This document shows positions 46,307-54,715 of a stretch of 64,000 nt of DNA, piece after piece. Where the stretch lies: the NCBI GenBank assembly GCA_963377175.1, contig CAUJNA010003505.1, positions 1,423,202-1,487,201 of the forward strand, given 5' to 3'. Within the stretch, counting starts at the first letter, position 1; each line of letters begins with the position of its first letter. The DNA comes from Effrenium voratum (lineage: Eukaryota; Sar; Dinophyceae; Suessiales; Symbiodiniaceae). The notes beneath the pieces were generated by a model. It searched no databases. It saw only the letters and a list, made by a program, of their open reading frames with translations, and was not told where the DNA came from. A program made the position numbers and the translations under genes.

Positions 46307-49300
46307 TTTTTCCGGACACTACGCCGACTCGGTCGGTCGGCTGGATTCTGGGACGTGTGGACATACGCCCACACCGGAAAACAACGGGAGGCCAAAAGAA
46401 GACAATTGATGCGGGTCAAAGTTCTGCGAAGTTTGCGACTGCTGGTACGCCCTCGGGCAAGGGAATGCATGCATACTAAACTGTCCGTCAAGTGAATAAA
46501 TTTGGCACGAGCCACTTTGCGTTTCTCAATCCACCACCTGACACTGGTTAAAATGGCCCGGAGCTCCAGGCAATTAATGTGCTCGGGGTCTCCTTTCCAA
46601 CCCCACCCAGCAACAGTCACCCACCGCCAACACTGCGAAGGGATACTAGCCCGCAACCTATGAAACTTCAACTGTTCCTCGGCGGACGAGTGGACTAAAA
46701 TATCCTCTCCCTTCAAACTGACATGGTTGAGGAATTTCTTGGCGAGAGTGAGCTCTTCCTCCTTCGACCCTCTTTTCCGGGAAAACGATAGGGGGGGTCG
46801 CTGCAAAAAATCCATAAAGTTGCGTCCTGTGCCAGGCCTTGTAGCCTCCACTGCGTCTGAAGGGGTCAATTGCGGGCATAGACCCAATACTGATCCCAAG
46901 CAGCTCAAAAGAAATGTGATAACTGTCACGTTCCACGAATTACCAATAAGCGTGAGCCATGTATCAGTCCTTTGTGTGGGAGTTGCACCACTTTTCGGGA
47001 GGCAGCTCTCAGTGTAGTTGATGGGAAACCCCATCATTGCCTCTCGCTCCCGTAGACGAACCTCGCCAGCCTTGTTGAAAAGACAGTAACAAGTCCTGTA
47101 CTGGTAAGGGGGGAAACGAAACGAATCGTCTTCCCATCTCTGACGCTCCTCAGGGGAACACTTGTTGAGTCCCGCCGGCCTGTGCCCAGGGAAATTTCGA
47201 GGTCGAGATGTGGTAAAGGTCGGTAGTTTCTCAGTTCCCCTCATGGACCATCCAGGTTCTAAATAAATGCTGGGGTCAATAGAGGCGTCAAGCTCGATGT
47301 CAACCACGGCTCCGTCCTTCCTATGAACGTTTGGCAAGTCAGGGACCTCCCAATCAAACCAGTAAAGTCGAGGTCGATGTGCGACCGAAACTCCTGCTGC
47401 ATCAATTCGAACGGGTGATAGCTCCACAGATGCTGACATAAGGAGACGGTCTGTGTCGTCCATTGAAGCAACTGACTCCATAAGAAGGCGAACTTGACAC
47501 CAGGGAAAAGCCTGTTTAACCAGTTCCAGTATCCTAGGAACATGAGCGAACAAGCACGACCGTTCGTCCTTAAGGGCCCCTTTACGGTCAGCGTTGAGTC
47601 CACTGACACCTTGGCACGGGGGCCCCGCTCCCACGATGATCAAACTTGCCTGCGAAAAACGAGTGGCCCAACCCTTTACCACCTCGGCATCCACCGTAGT
47701 AACATCCTCCCACAAAAGGGAGGCAGGATACCTGGATTCTGTAACCCTCCTGGCCTCTGCGTTCTTCTCGACAGCAATGTGACCCAGCAATGGCAGCCGC
47801 GAGGCCTCCGCCGCAACTCGAAGTGCACCAATGCCATCGAAGAGCCCAATGGTCACCACCCCGCAAAAATCAAAGGGTTCAGGAAGGTCACCTCGCTGTG
47901 GTCTTTGGGAGGCTATAACTCCCCACGGGCTCAGGCCCTTGCTCCGGGTTACGCCTCCCCCCGTCGACGAAGCGTCACTGGCTGTAACCATCCCCTGGAT
48001 CTCTGTGCGGAAATCAAAATGTGCAAGGGGAACCAAACCCACAAACCTCAAGATCTCCATCTTGACCAACTCAGGAGTACGTAGGACGGATCCGTCTCTC
48101 AAACCTTCGAAGCTCTTAATATAAGACCATATGTGGTTCAGTGCCGAAAGGAGGGGCCTACGGAACATAGTCATATAAACGAAACCCCCTCCCACAATCT
48201 GAGCTTGTCGTTGCGTGCTAAAGGTAGAACCGGCTAATTTCAGCCCCAAAACCACATACTTCAGGATCTTCTCCACCTTTGGATAAGCAACGCCACGCAC
48301 CCCGTCAACCACAGCTCCCTGTACTTCTGCCTGAGATTGAAGGGCCACAGCTTTCTTTGGGTGCCTTGGGATGTTCCAACTTGCATACGCCTCCTGAAGG
48401 GCTAACACAGTAGGAGTCAACTCTCCCTTCACCGTGGCGGCTAGGTCCTTGTTCACCTTTATGAGCTCGTCAAAATTGTCCAAATAAATACGGAACATGT
48501 TGCTAGAAGAAGGAAAGGGCCTGTCACGCCTCAACTCCTGATCCCCTCCATTTAGGCGACCAGAGTTCATCAAGCCCTGCCGCAAAACATACCGATGTAC
48601 ATGTTGGGCAATGCTCACAGAATTCTTGAAACCCATCGGAAGAACAGTCGCAGCCAGGTAACACGTACCAGATTTCCCTTCACAGAGGCTTTTAGGCAAG
48701 GGGCGGTTGAAGGCCATGAACCTATGCCAAGAAACGGGTACTTTAAAAATGTAAAAGAAACATCTCACGTCCTCGCTTGAAATGAGAAGGTCCTCCTCGA
48801 TATCCAGCGACAGTGGCCCCATAGAACTCCACGAAGGAAGAGTAGCAATGTCGCCCTCAATACCCCGACAAATACGATTCAAGGGTATCAAGTTCATGAT
48901 GAGCCGGTGGACCTCAATCTCGCCTGACCAGTCGCCCTTTGAAACCCCGAAGAGACCATTCAACAGGGGCTTGTCCTGCACGTGATAAACCTCTGACTCC
49001 TCAATAACTTTGCAAATGCCTCGTTGAACCAGGTTTGTTGCGAGCTCCTCCCAATCCCCGGGAGGAACCATGACCTTTGGCCCTTTCGTGAACACCTGGT
49101 CCTCAACCGGGAGAAGATAGTTCTCGAAGTTCTCAACATAATGCTGGCACCCTGCATCACAAACGTCAGAAAGGGCAACCGTCCCAACTTCCGAGGGCAA
49201 TGCAGGGGATAACATCTCCCAAGAAACCGCACGTGCAACCTTGACCTCCTCTCCTTGATAATCAACCCCTTTGACTCTGAAGAACTCACCCCAGTCCAGG

Positions 49301-51438
49301 AACTCCGCCTTTTCCAGCCACCGACCAGCGGCGCACGCTTCATCCATGAGACCCCCCAAAAGCCGCTGTTGGCAGGGGGTCCCATCTCCAACCATGGACA
49401 CTGGGGAGCCATTAAGATGATTCAATGACCAAATCATGTTCTGAAGAATACTCCTCTCCTCGTCCTTTTTGTTCGGGAATAGTTTCTTGAGGGAGCAAAA
49501 GGCTGATGGCAAGGGAAAGATGTTGCCAATGGACTTGGTCATGCAGCTTGAAGACAAATATTGAAACAGCGATGCTCCCAAACGAACTGCTCCCTCACCA
49601 AAGGTAAGGCCCCCCAGTATCTCACCTACTCCCTTCTGCGCCCCTACCTCGGGTCGGCCCGAGGGCAGAGGCAACATCCCCTGGCTAGGAGCGCTGTTGG
49701 CTCCCTTCATGCATGGCAGTACCTGAATTCTTCCACGGTCTGTCATCTTCTGAGGGACGCTGTGGTCCCAGGTCTCATCCTCCTCTGTAATAGTCCGGTC
49801 CTCACCTCTCCCATTCGTAGGAGATCTCCAGGCTGGCGCTTCCTCCTCTTTGCTGACTCCGGCCGTCCTTACTTCTTCTCTGCACCTTTGGATCCCTTCT
49901 CCTCCTTGCCCTTCTTGCTCTTGCCTTTGCCGTCTCGTCCTTTTCCTGGCTCTCGCCAACCACCCTTCGGTTGCTGCTCCCTCCCAGGAGCACCTTTTCC
50001 AGGGTTCTGCCAGGCACCTTCTCCGCGGGCTTCCTTTATCGCGATCGCCGCCTCCGCCCGGGTTGCTACTTGAGGTGTTTTTAAGGGGCACAGCTCCATC
50101 TTCTGAGCAGTCTGCCACGGCATCCCCTGAGAGACCTGCTCCAACGATTTCAGGCGCTGCAGCAACAGGTCGATCGCCTCGGCGACCCTCCCTTGGGCCA
50201 GGAGGTCCGCACCATAGGCCAGGCTCTCGGGCCATCGCACCATGGAGCTTCAGCTGAAGCACCGTCCTGAAATAGTGCACTCCCACCGGCGCCAGATCTC
50301 TGCTTTGGCCCCACAGTTGCCCTGAAGCCGCGACCAACGACTTCTTCATCTCGTTGATGGACGCCGCTGCCAAAACTCCTGGGCCTCTTACTCCAACTCT
50401 CCTGATCCTCTGCGCCTCCTCGAACACCCCCGCGTCCTCCTCCTCTGTCGACTCCTCTCCTGAAGAATCCCGATCGGAGGTGTCCATCTGTCTCTGCAGC
50501 AGCCTCAGGCTCTTCTTTACCTTCCTCACCACCTGTCTCCTCACCTTGACATCCGGGTCCATCCCGGTGTTTCCAAACACGGCGCTCAGCTCCTTTGTTG
50601 CTTCGACCTTTACTCCTCTCTTCGCCTTCTTTTTCTTTCTCTTCTTCTTCTTTCTCCTCCGGCTGGATGAGCTGGTCGAAGAGCTTGACTCGCTTCTCGC
50701 CCTCTTCTTCTCCATACCTCCTGCCTCCTTTTCCTTTGCCCTCTTGCTCTTTCTTCCAGCCTTCAAATCTTCCTTCTCCAGCTCGTTTCCCCTCTCTCTC
50801 AACGCCGCCATGTCGTCCACCTGAAACGGCACATGCCCCACCAGGTTGTCCAGCCACGCCTCCCTTGCTCCTGGGAGGCGAAGCCTGACTTTCTTCACGT
50901 GGACCAGCCCGTCCTCGCATAGGCCTGCCACGCAACCGTCCCCGCACATGTGGAGCTTGCATCGGCTCGCTGGGTTCCCTGTCGACCACTTCAGGAGGTC
51001 CTCGTTCTCCGTGCCCAGCAGCCGAACCTCCACGACGACACCTGCTCCGTCCTCTTCGACTCTCTCCACTGTTCCACATAGCGTCACGGGGGCTTCCCAG
51101 TAGTTGCCTTCAACCACGATCAAGCTCTGGCCTGGCCTAATCAAATGTCTCGGCAACTCCACCACGTTCACACTCTCTCCTCTCTCAAACCTCTCTTCAA
51201 CTGGATCCACCTGTCTACCAGCCGGCCTCCTCCACACGGCCGGCTCCTCTCTCTCTTCCTCCCCAGCTGGTCTCCTTCGGACCCTAGGAGGAGCTACCGG
51301 CAGCCGGGCCAGGGCTTTAGCTCTCCCCTTTGCAGCTGCTTTGGCCTTAGCAGCTCCTCTTCTACCGCCCACCTTCGGAGGCATCAATCTCCTCGGCCTC
51401 CCCAGTGCTTTCCACCGCCTTTTCTTTTCCTCCTCCAA
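46294..51438 (-). CDS. Gag-Pol frame: Gag N-part, reverse transcriptase, RNase H split by a DNA methyltransferase
   Basis: A 1714-codon open frame. M19 (MPPKVGGRRG) is the likelier Gag start. Residues 1-400 are Gag-like and very basic (RRRKKKKRKKKK at about 255-270). Residues about 400-523 look out of frame, because real Gag continues in another frame here. Pol proper runs from about 523 (first Met 565). Reverse transcriptase: RLIMNLIPLN (845), SSEDVRCFFYIF (D890, motif A), LPMGFKNSVS (motif B), YLDNFDEL (985-992, motif C, with N988 where YxDD has its second Asp). RNase H acidic residues: D1155 (TASDASSTGGG), E1625 (INCLELRA), D1652 (HLTDSL), D1701 (NPADRPSR). A cytosine-5 methyltransferase occupies about 1192-1512, between D1155 and E1625. 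Pol ends 13 nt inside the recombinase ORF. Confidence 0.9.
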   Translation of the reverse strand: MEEEKKRRWKALGRPRRLMPPKVGGRRGAAKAKAAAKGRAKALARLPVAPPRVRRRPAGEEEREEPAVWRRPAGRQVDPVEERFERGESVNVVELPRHLIRPGQSLIVVEGNYWEAPVTLCGTVERVEEDGAGVVVEVRLLGTENEDLLKWSTGNPASRCKLHMCGDGCVAGLCEDGLVHVKKVRLRLPGAREAWLDNLVGHVPFQVDDMAALRERGNELEKEDLKAGRKSKRAKEKEAGGMEKKRARSESSSSTSSSSRRRKKKKRKKKKAKRGVKVEATKELSAVFGNTGMDPDVKVRRQVVRKVKKSLRLLQRQMDTSDRDSSGEESTEEEDAGVFEEAQRIRRVGVRGPGVLAAASINEMKKSLVAASGQLWGQSRDLAPVGVHYFRTVLQLKLHGAMAREPGLWCGPPGPREGRRGDRPVAAAPEIVGAGLSGDAVADCSEDGAVPLKNTSSSNPGGGGDRDKGSPRRRCLAEPWKRCSWEGAATEGWLARARKRTRRQRQEQEGQGGEGIQRCREEVRTAGVSKEEEAPAWRSPTNGRGEDRTITEEDETWDHSVPQKMTDRGRIQVLPCMKGANSAPSQGMLPLPSGRPEVGAQKGVGEILGGLTFGEGAVRLGASLFQYLSSSCMTKSIGNIFPLPSAFCSLKKLFPNKKDEERSILQNMIWSLNHLNGSPVSMVGDGTPCQQRLLGGLMDEACAAGRWLEKAEFLDWGEFFRVKGVDYQGEEVKVARAVSWEMLSPALPSEVGTVALSDVCDAGCQHYVENFENYLLPVEDQVFTKGPKVMVPPGDWEELATNLVQRGICKVIEESEVYHVQDKPLLNGLFGVSKGDWSGEIEVHRLIMNLIPLNRICRGIEGDIATLPSWSSMGPLSLDIEEDLLISSEDVRCFFYIFKVPVSWHRFMAFNRPLPKSLCEGKSGTCYLAATVLPMGFKNSVSIAQHVHRYVLRQGLMNSGRLNGGDQELRRDRPFPSSSNMFRIYLDNFDELIKVNKDLAATVKGELTPTVLALQEAYASWNIPRHPKKAVALQSQAEVQGAVVDGVRGVAYPKVEKILKYVVLGLKLAGSTFSTQRQAQIVGGGFVYMTMFRRPLLSALNHIWSYIKSFEGLRDGSVLRTPELVKMEILRFVGLVPLAHFDFRTEIQGMVTASDASSTGGGVTRSKGLSPWGVIASQRPQRGDLPEPFDFCGVVTIGLFDGIGALRVAAEASRLPLLGHIAVEKNAEARRVTESRYPASLLWEDVTTVDAEVVKGWATRFSQASLIIVGAGPPCQGVSGLNADRKGALKDERSCLFAHVPRILELVKQAFPWCQVRLLMESVASMDDTDRLLMSASVELSPVRIDAAGVSVAHRPRLYWFDWEVPDLPNVHRKDGAVVDIELDASIDPSIYLEPGWSMRGTEKLPTFTTSRPRNFPGHRPAGLNKCSPEERQRWEDDSFRFPPYQYRTCYCLFNKAGEVRLREREAMMGFPINYTESCLPKSGATPTQRTDTWLTLIGNSWNVTVITFLLSCLGSVLGLCPQLTPSDAVEATRPGTGRNFMDFLQRPPLSFSRKRGSKEEELTLAKKFLNHVSLKGEDILVHSSAEEQLKFHRLRASIPSQCWRWVTVAGWGWKGDPEHINCLELRAILTSVRWWIEKRKVARAKFIHLTDSLVCMHSLARGRTSSRKLRRTLTRINCLLLASRCFPVWAYVHTSQNPADRPSRRSVRKKWVK
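46903..47865 (-). other. Cytosine-5 DNA methyltransferase domain within pol
   Basis: About 320 residues in frame with pol. Motif I GLFDGIGALRVAAE (1198-1211, SAM binding), motif IV GAGPPCQGVSGLN with catalytic C1275, motif VI MESVASMD (E1321; ESV where ENV is usual), motif VIII AHRPRLYWFDW (R1355/R1357), a late motif REREAMMGFPINYT, and motif X LIGNSWNVTV (1497-1506). The block PVRIDAAGVSVAHRPRLYW resembles DNMT3-type enzymes. The target recognition region between VIII and X is about 100 residues. All core motifs are present, so activity is plausible. Family knowledge: such enzymes put methyl groups on cytosine C5; dinoflagellate retrotransposon versions have been reported to methylate CG sites. 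Confidence 0.92.
49869..50250 (-). CDS. Gag C-terminal part, displaced into another frame
   Basis: About 126 codons reading MVRWPESLAYGADLLAQGRV then AEAIDLLLQRLKSLEQ and ending KGSKGAEKK before TAA. The helical, capsid-like pattern resembles Gag proteins of other dinoflagellate retroelements, while the overlapping Gag-Pol frame is unconvincing here. This frame is closed upstream by TGA at 50252. The N-terminal Gag frame reaches the same spot (LQLKLHGAM), so the shift lies within about 50240-50252 (AAGCTCCATGGTG). One extra base in this copy, or a +1 recoding event, would explain it. Confidence 0.75.
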
Positions 51439-52423
51439 AGCGCTCCCTGAACCTCCTCAGCTGCTCTCTTTTCTTACGCCCTTTGTTCTTTCCTCTCCTT
51501 TCCTCACCTCTGTACTCCTCTCGGGGCCGAATCAGCAGGTCCTCGATGAAGCCCCCCGGGAGCCTCCGCAAAGGGGACCGGCTAAGGTCCCTCCTGATCT
51601 CCTCCTTCTCTCTGCTGTCTGATGCCTCCTCTCTCCTCTCTTCACCTTCAGCCCGTTCCTCAGTGGCCTCCTTGTCCTTTGCAATAAGCCGCCGGATGTG
51701 CCCCTCACTCGAAGTGCTCCTATGCCTCTTCGCCTTATCCTCCTTGCTTGATGACACCGGAGAGGTGGGGGTCCGATGTCTGGCTTCTCGTGGGCGCTCC
51801 TCTTCCTCCTCGCTCGCGACGGGCTCCTCCTTGACCCCCACCGAACCTCCGACCTGGTGCCACGGAAACTCTTCCCTTCCTCTTTTCGATTCCTTTCCTC
51901 CCGGACTTCTTGTGACCTCTACGCTCTCCTCGCGTTTCCCCCTCGATGACCTGGACCTCTTCCTTTTCTTCTCCTTCTCCCTCTTCTCCTCTTTCTTCCT
52001 TTTCTTCTTCTCCTTCACTCTCTCCTCACCGGCCTCTTTGGCCCCAGCAGCCTCTGCCGCTGAACCTGTGTCGGAGGCCGGGGGGACTGCCAGGTCCCCC
52101 GGTCCTCCCTCAGGAGCTCGAGCTCCCACAGGAGATGCTCCCTCCGAAGGAGCACCTCCTACCCCTCCCGTCCCAGGAGGGGTTGCTGCAGGGGGCTGGG
52201 TTGTCAACCAGTGATCCCGATCCCGAAGGTCCAGGATCTCCCCCTGCAGCAACCTCACACGCTCGAGGGCCCGGCTCCAGAAAAAGTAGGAGCTAGACCC
52301 TCGGCACAGATCCCTGACCCTGCTAAGGGTCAGGCACAAATCGCACTGGCACACTCCTTCGGAGGAGTGGCCAGTGGACATAGCCCGCAAGCCGAAATCT
52401 GGCGGAACGCAAACCGAATTCAT
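51362..52423 (-). CDS. Retroelement ORF1, charged low-complexity protein
   Basis: About 353 aa from the ATG inside A1 (52421-52423, MNSVCVPPDFGLRAM). The N-terminal 80 residues hold CQCDLCLTLSRVRDLC, a possible metal-binding cysteine cluster, then an acidic/hydrophobic helix (ALERVRLLQGEILDLRDRD). The remainder is K/E/R/S-rich (KEKKKRKKEEKREKEKKRKR), nuclear-protein-like. It overlaps the Gag start by about 23 nt. The frame is open further upstream to 52957, but that part lies outside the element and across a GGT/CAC repeat, so I reject that start. Role unknown; perhaps RNA binding or nuclear targeting. Confidence 0.75.
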   Translation of the reverse strand: MNSVCVPPDFGLRAMSTGHSSEGVCQCDLCLTLSRVRDLCRGSSSYFFWSRALERVRLLQGEILDLRDRDHWLTTQPPAATPPGTGGVGGAPSEGASPVGARAPEGGPGDLAVPPASDTGSAAEAAGAKEAGEERVKEKKKRKKEEKREKEKKRKRSRSSRGKREESVEVTRSPGGKESKRGREEFPWHQVGGSVGVKEEPVASEEEEERPREARHRTPTSPVSSSKEDKAKRHRSTSSEGHIRRLIAKDKEATEERAEGEERREEASDSREKEEIRRDLSRSPLRRLPGGFIEDLLIRPREEYRGEERRGKNKGRKKREQLRRFRERFGGGKEKAVESTGEAEEIDASEGGR

Positions 52424-52448
52424 CTTTACATGCCGGGCCGTTACATCA
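52383..52448 (-). repeat. Split direct repeat A1 (terminal)
   Basis: 66 nt, identical to A2 at 44911-44976, marking the 5' end of the element on the minus strand. Contains the proposed ORF1 start codon. Confidence 0.95.
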
Positions 52449-52765
52449 TATATGAAACAAACATTTGCTGTCATATAGAAGGTAAAACAACCAACGAAAA
52501 CACTGTATCTTATAGTGTTTTCAGGCATAAGATGCAAGAACGAGGCACACAGAGTAGAGTTGACACCTTCAACTAGAAGAGAGGAAAGGTAGGTATCTAT
52601 GTATGCATATATATATATATACACATTAACTATTAGCTGTGTCTGTATGTGTGTGTGGGCACAACAGGTGCTGCCTTTGTTCGTGTTCGCTTCCGAAGCA
52701 CGCAAGTTTTCCGGCGTGCAAATATACAATCCTCTAAACAATGCCAAGCATGCCAATACAAGTAA

Positions 52766-52920
52766 GCACCACCACCACCGCCACCACCACCACCACCACC
52801 ACCACCACCAACCACCACTACCAACCACCACCACCACCAACCACCACCGCCAACCACCACCACCACCACCACCACCACCACCACCATCACCACCACCACC
52901 ACCACCAGCAGCAGCAGCAG
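52766..52920. repeat. (CAC)n with (CAG)n microsatellite
   Basis: Long CAC/CCA trinucleotide repeat with ACCAAC interruptions, ending in GCAGCAGCAGCAGC. It lies outside the retroelement. The histidine and glycine/valine/tryptophan-rich translations over it are shadows. Confidence 0.95.
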
Positions 52921-53334
52921 CCAACCACACCCCCTTGAAAAGACTAAAATAGACCAAAACAGCCTACACTAGAGCTGTGCTTCGGGGCGTGGCAAAGCAG
53001 TTTTTTCCGACTCTTTCCATGTGGGTCCACCCATCTCAGGGCTCTGCTCAAGGGCTGCGCGAGATGTGTAGGCAAAATGTACTCGTACCTCCAACTCGCA
53101 AGGGCGAATGCCTCCAATTGAAACACCCTCGCCTCTCAAGCAAGAGTATCAGCCCTGTCAAGAACCCCCTTTGAATGCTAGGGAAACAACCAAGACCCCT
53201 TCTTAGAGAGGGTGGTTAAAAAATGTTTGAGAACCTGTCTGGCGGGTAGGTCCCAATGCTACTGAACAAAGCACTGCTTCACACACACACACACATGTGC
53301 AACGAAATCGTCATCCCTCTCACGTCTGAATGCA

Positions 53335-53420
53335 CGCTCTCACGGGGCACTCGCGCCAGGAGCACGCCTCGATTTCCGCGCGCGCATCAGCCGCTTCGTT
53401 GAAGTAATCTGGAATTTGCC
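53335..53420 (-). CDS. Exon-like island IPDYFNEAADARAEIEACSW
   Basis: Minus strand reads QIPDYFNEAADARAEIEACS then WRECPVRAC. Good protein-like composition; borders and family unknown. Confidence 0.45.
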
Positions 53421-54439
53421 GCGAGGAACCCTTGACAAATGCGGGCTTTCCTCTAACAGTGTGAACCCCCGAAAATGGGTGGGTTTTCCCTTTTTCTGAA
53501 AAAGATGCACCCACGTGCACCTGTGCTAGGGTGATATGTGGGCAAGGAGTCTTGCTTCTTCTTGGTTCCATCGCAAAACCAGTGCATCAGCCAGATTGAG
53601 GTTCATGGACAAATCAAGCCGCGGGGCATGTGTTCAAACTAAAACGACATTGGCTGCAACAAGGTTTGGGGCGAGTGGCGCTTGATGATCAGAGTAACCA
53701 GAAAGGGACCCTAACAGGCAAGCTTAGCCTCAACCCTTCTCTCGAAATTAGGAAGCTTGCAAAGAACCCAGCCCAAGCCAAGAAGGATCTCGTTCTAAGG
53801 GGTCAAAGGTCAAATGAGGCGCGTGAATAGAACTGTCTTCAATGAATGAAGGATCCCAGTCTAAAAAGGACGCCTCAAGTGGGTTCCACACCCCGTGCTC
53901 GCATGTCAAGCGCTTGCTTTCACAAACCCGGCCAACTACAAAGGCGCCATGGAACATGTACACTGAAAACCGCAGGTAAATGAAATGCAAGGGGAGCCTA
54001 AAACAAAAGACCCCTGACGCAAACCATGTGGCTGTGGGTCAAAGCCCTGTACCCCTGGTGAGCATCAAAATGGGTCGACACATGGGTGTTCATCCGCCCC
54101 AAAATCGAGGCATAGGCTATGACCCATGGCCATGTGACTCAACAGGCTGTGGCCCTGAAGTTGGGCCTTGCCACTTTCGGAGCTAAGAATTTGGAGCTGG
54201 AGGAATTTCCAAGGAGTTGAGCCTACAACAGAACCCATACGGCGTTGCCCCCCGAAGTTGCTTGTGCTTTGTGTCACCCAATTCCACCAGACGGCCCAGT
54301 CTTTGCGCGTGCTTGTTTCTCTTCTTTTTCAGGGTGCCCTTTTGGTGTGTTTTTTTTTGGGGGGGGGGGTTTTTGGTGCCCTTTTGGTGCCCCCTCGGCC
54401 CTTGTTGGTGGTTTTTCACCGGATTCAAAAGACGAAGGG

Positions 54440-54600
54440 AGCCCTTTGGCCCCGCTTGCGCGGGTCCTTCGACCCTCGCTCCGGGCGGCGGGCGTGCTTG
54501 GCATCGAAGCTGTTGGGCACCTTCCGCGCGCTGAAGCAGCGGATGTCCTCCGGCCTGGGAGCTCGAGGCTGGCGGACGGGCCCGAAACGTCGAATTTCTC
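54440..54600 (-). CDS. Exon-like island RPEDIRCFSARKVPNSFDAK
   Basis: GC-rich segment. The minus-strand frame reads EIRRFGPVRQPRAPRPEDIR then CFSARKVPNSFDAKHARRPE. A plus-strand frame is also open, so the strand is not certain. Followed on the right by a G-rich GAGGGGG repeat (54600-54715). Confidence 0.35.
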
Positions 54601-54715
54601 GACCCCTCCCCCCCCCCCCAGGGTTTGAGAGGGGGAGGGGGAGAGGGGGGGGGAGAGGGAGGGGGTGAGAGTGAGAGGGGGTGAGAGGGGGTCAGGGGGA
54701 AGTCTGGGGGGGGGT
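54600..54715. repeat. G-rich GAGGGGG/GTGAGAGGGG repeat
   Basis: Begins with a C11-type run, then about 100 nt of GAGGGGG and GTGAGAGGGGG units; strong G-quadruplex potential (inference). Confidence 0.85.

Larger units (their letters stand above)
44571..52448 (-). mobile_element. Tyrosine-recombinase retroelement (DIRS/PAT/Ngaro-like) carrying a cytosine methyltransferase
   Basis: A 7878-bp element read on the minus strand: A1 (52448-52383), ORF1, Gag, RT/RNase H with an embedded cytosine-5 methyltransferase, tyrosine recombinase, then B1, A2 and B2. The A1 - ORFs - B1 - A2 - B2 arrangement is the split-direct-repeat structure of PAT- and Ngaro-type elements, which integrate a circular intermediate with a tyrosine recombinase instead of an integrase and make no target duplication. 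None is seen here. A copies (66 nt) and B copies (325 nt) are identical by eye, so the insertion is young. All ORFs overlap slightly, implying compact polycistronic expression. Gag appears frameshifted, so this copy may not be autonomous. Methyltransferase-bearing retrotransposons are reported from Symbiodinium; this copy fits that class. Confidence 0.92.

Noticed and set aside
50150..51079. 309-codon minus-strand ORF inside Gag-Pol
   Set aside because: Third-frame shadow of the basic Gag region; Arg/Gly/Glu-rich without structure, while the overlapping frames hold the recognisable Gag.
52424..52957. Upstream extension of the ORF1 frame, rich in Gly/Val/Trp
   Set aside because: It lies outside the element's A1 repeat and crosses a CAC microsatellite; the ATG inside A1 is the sensible start.
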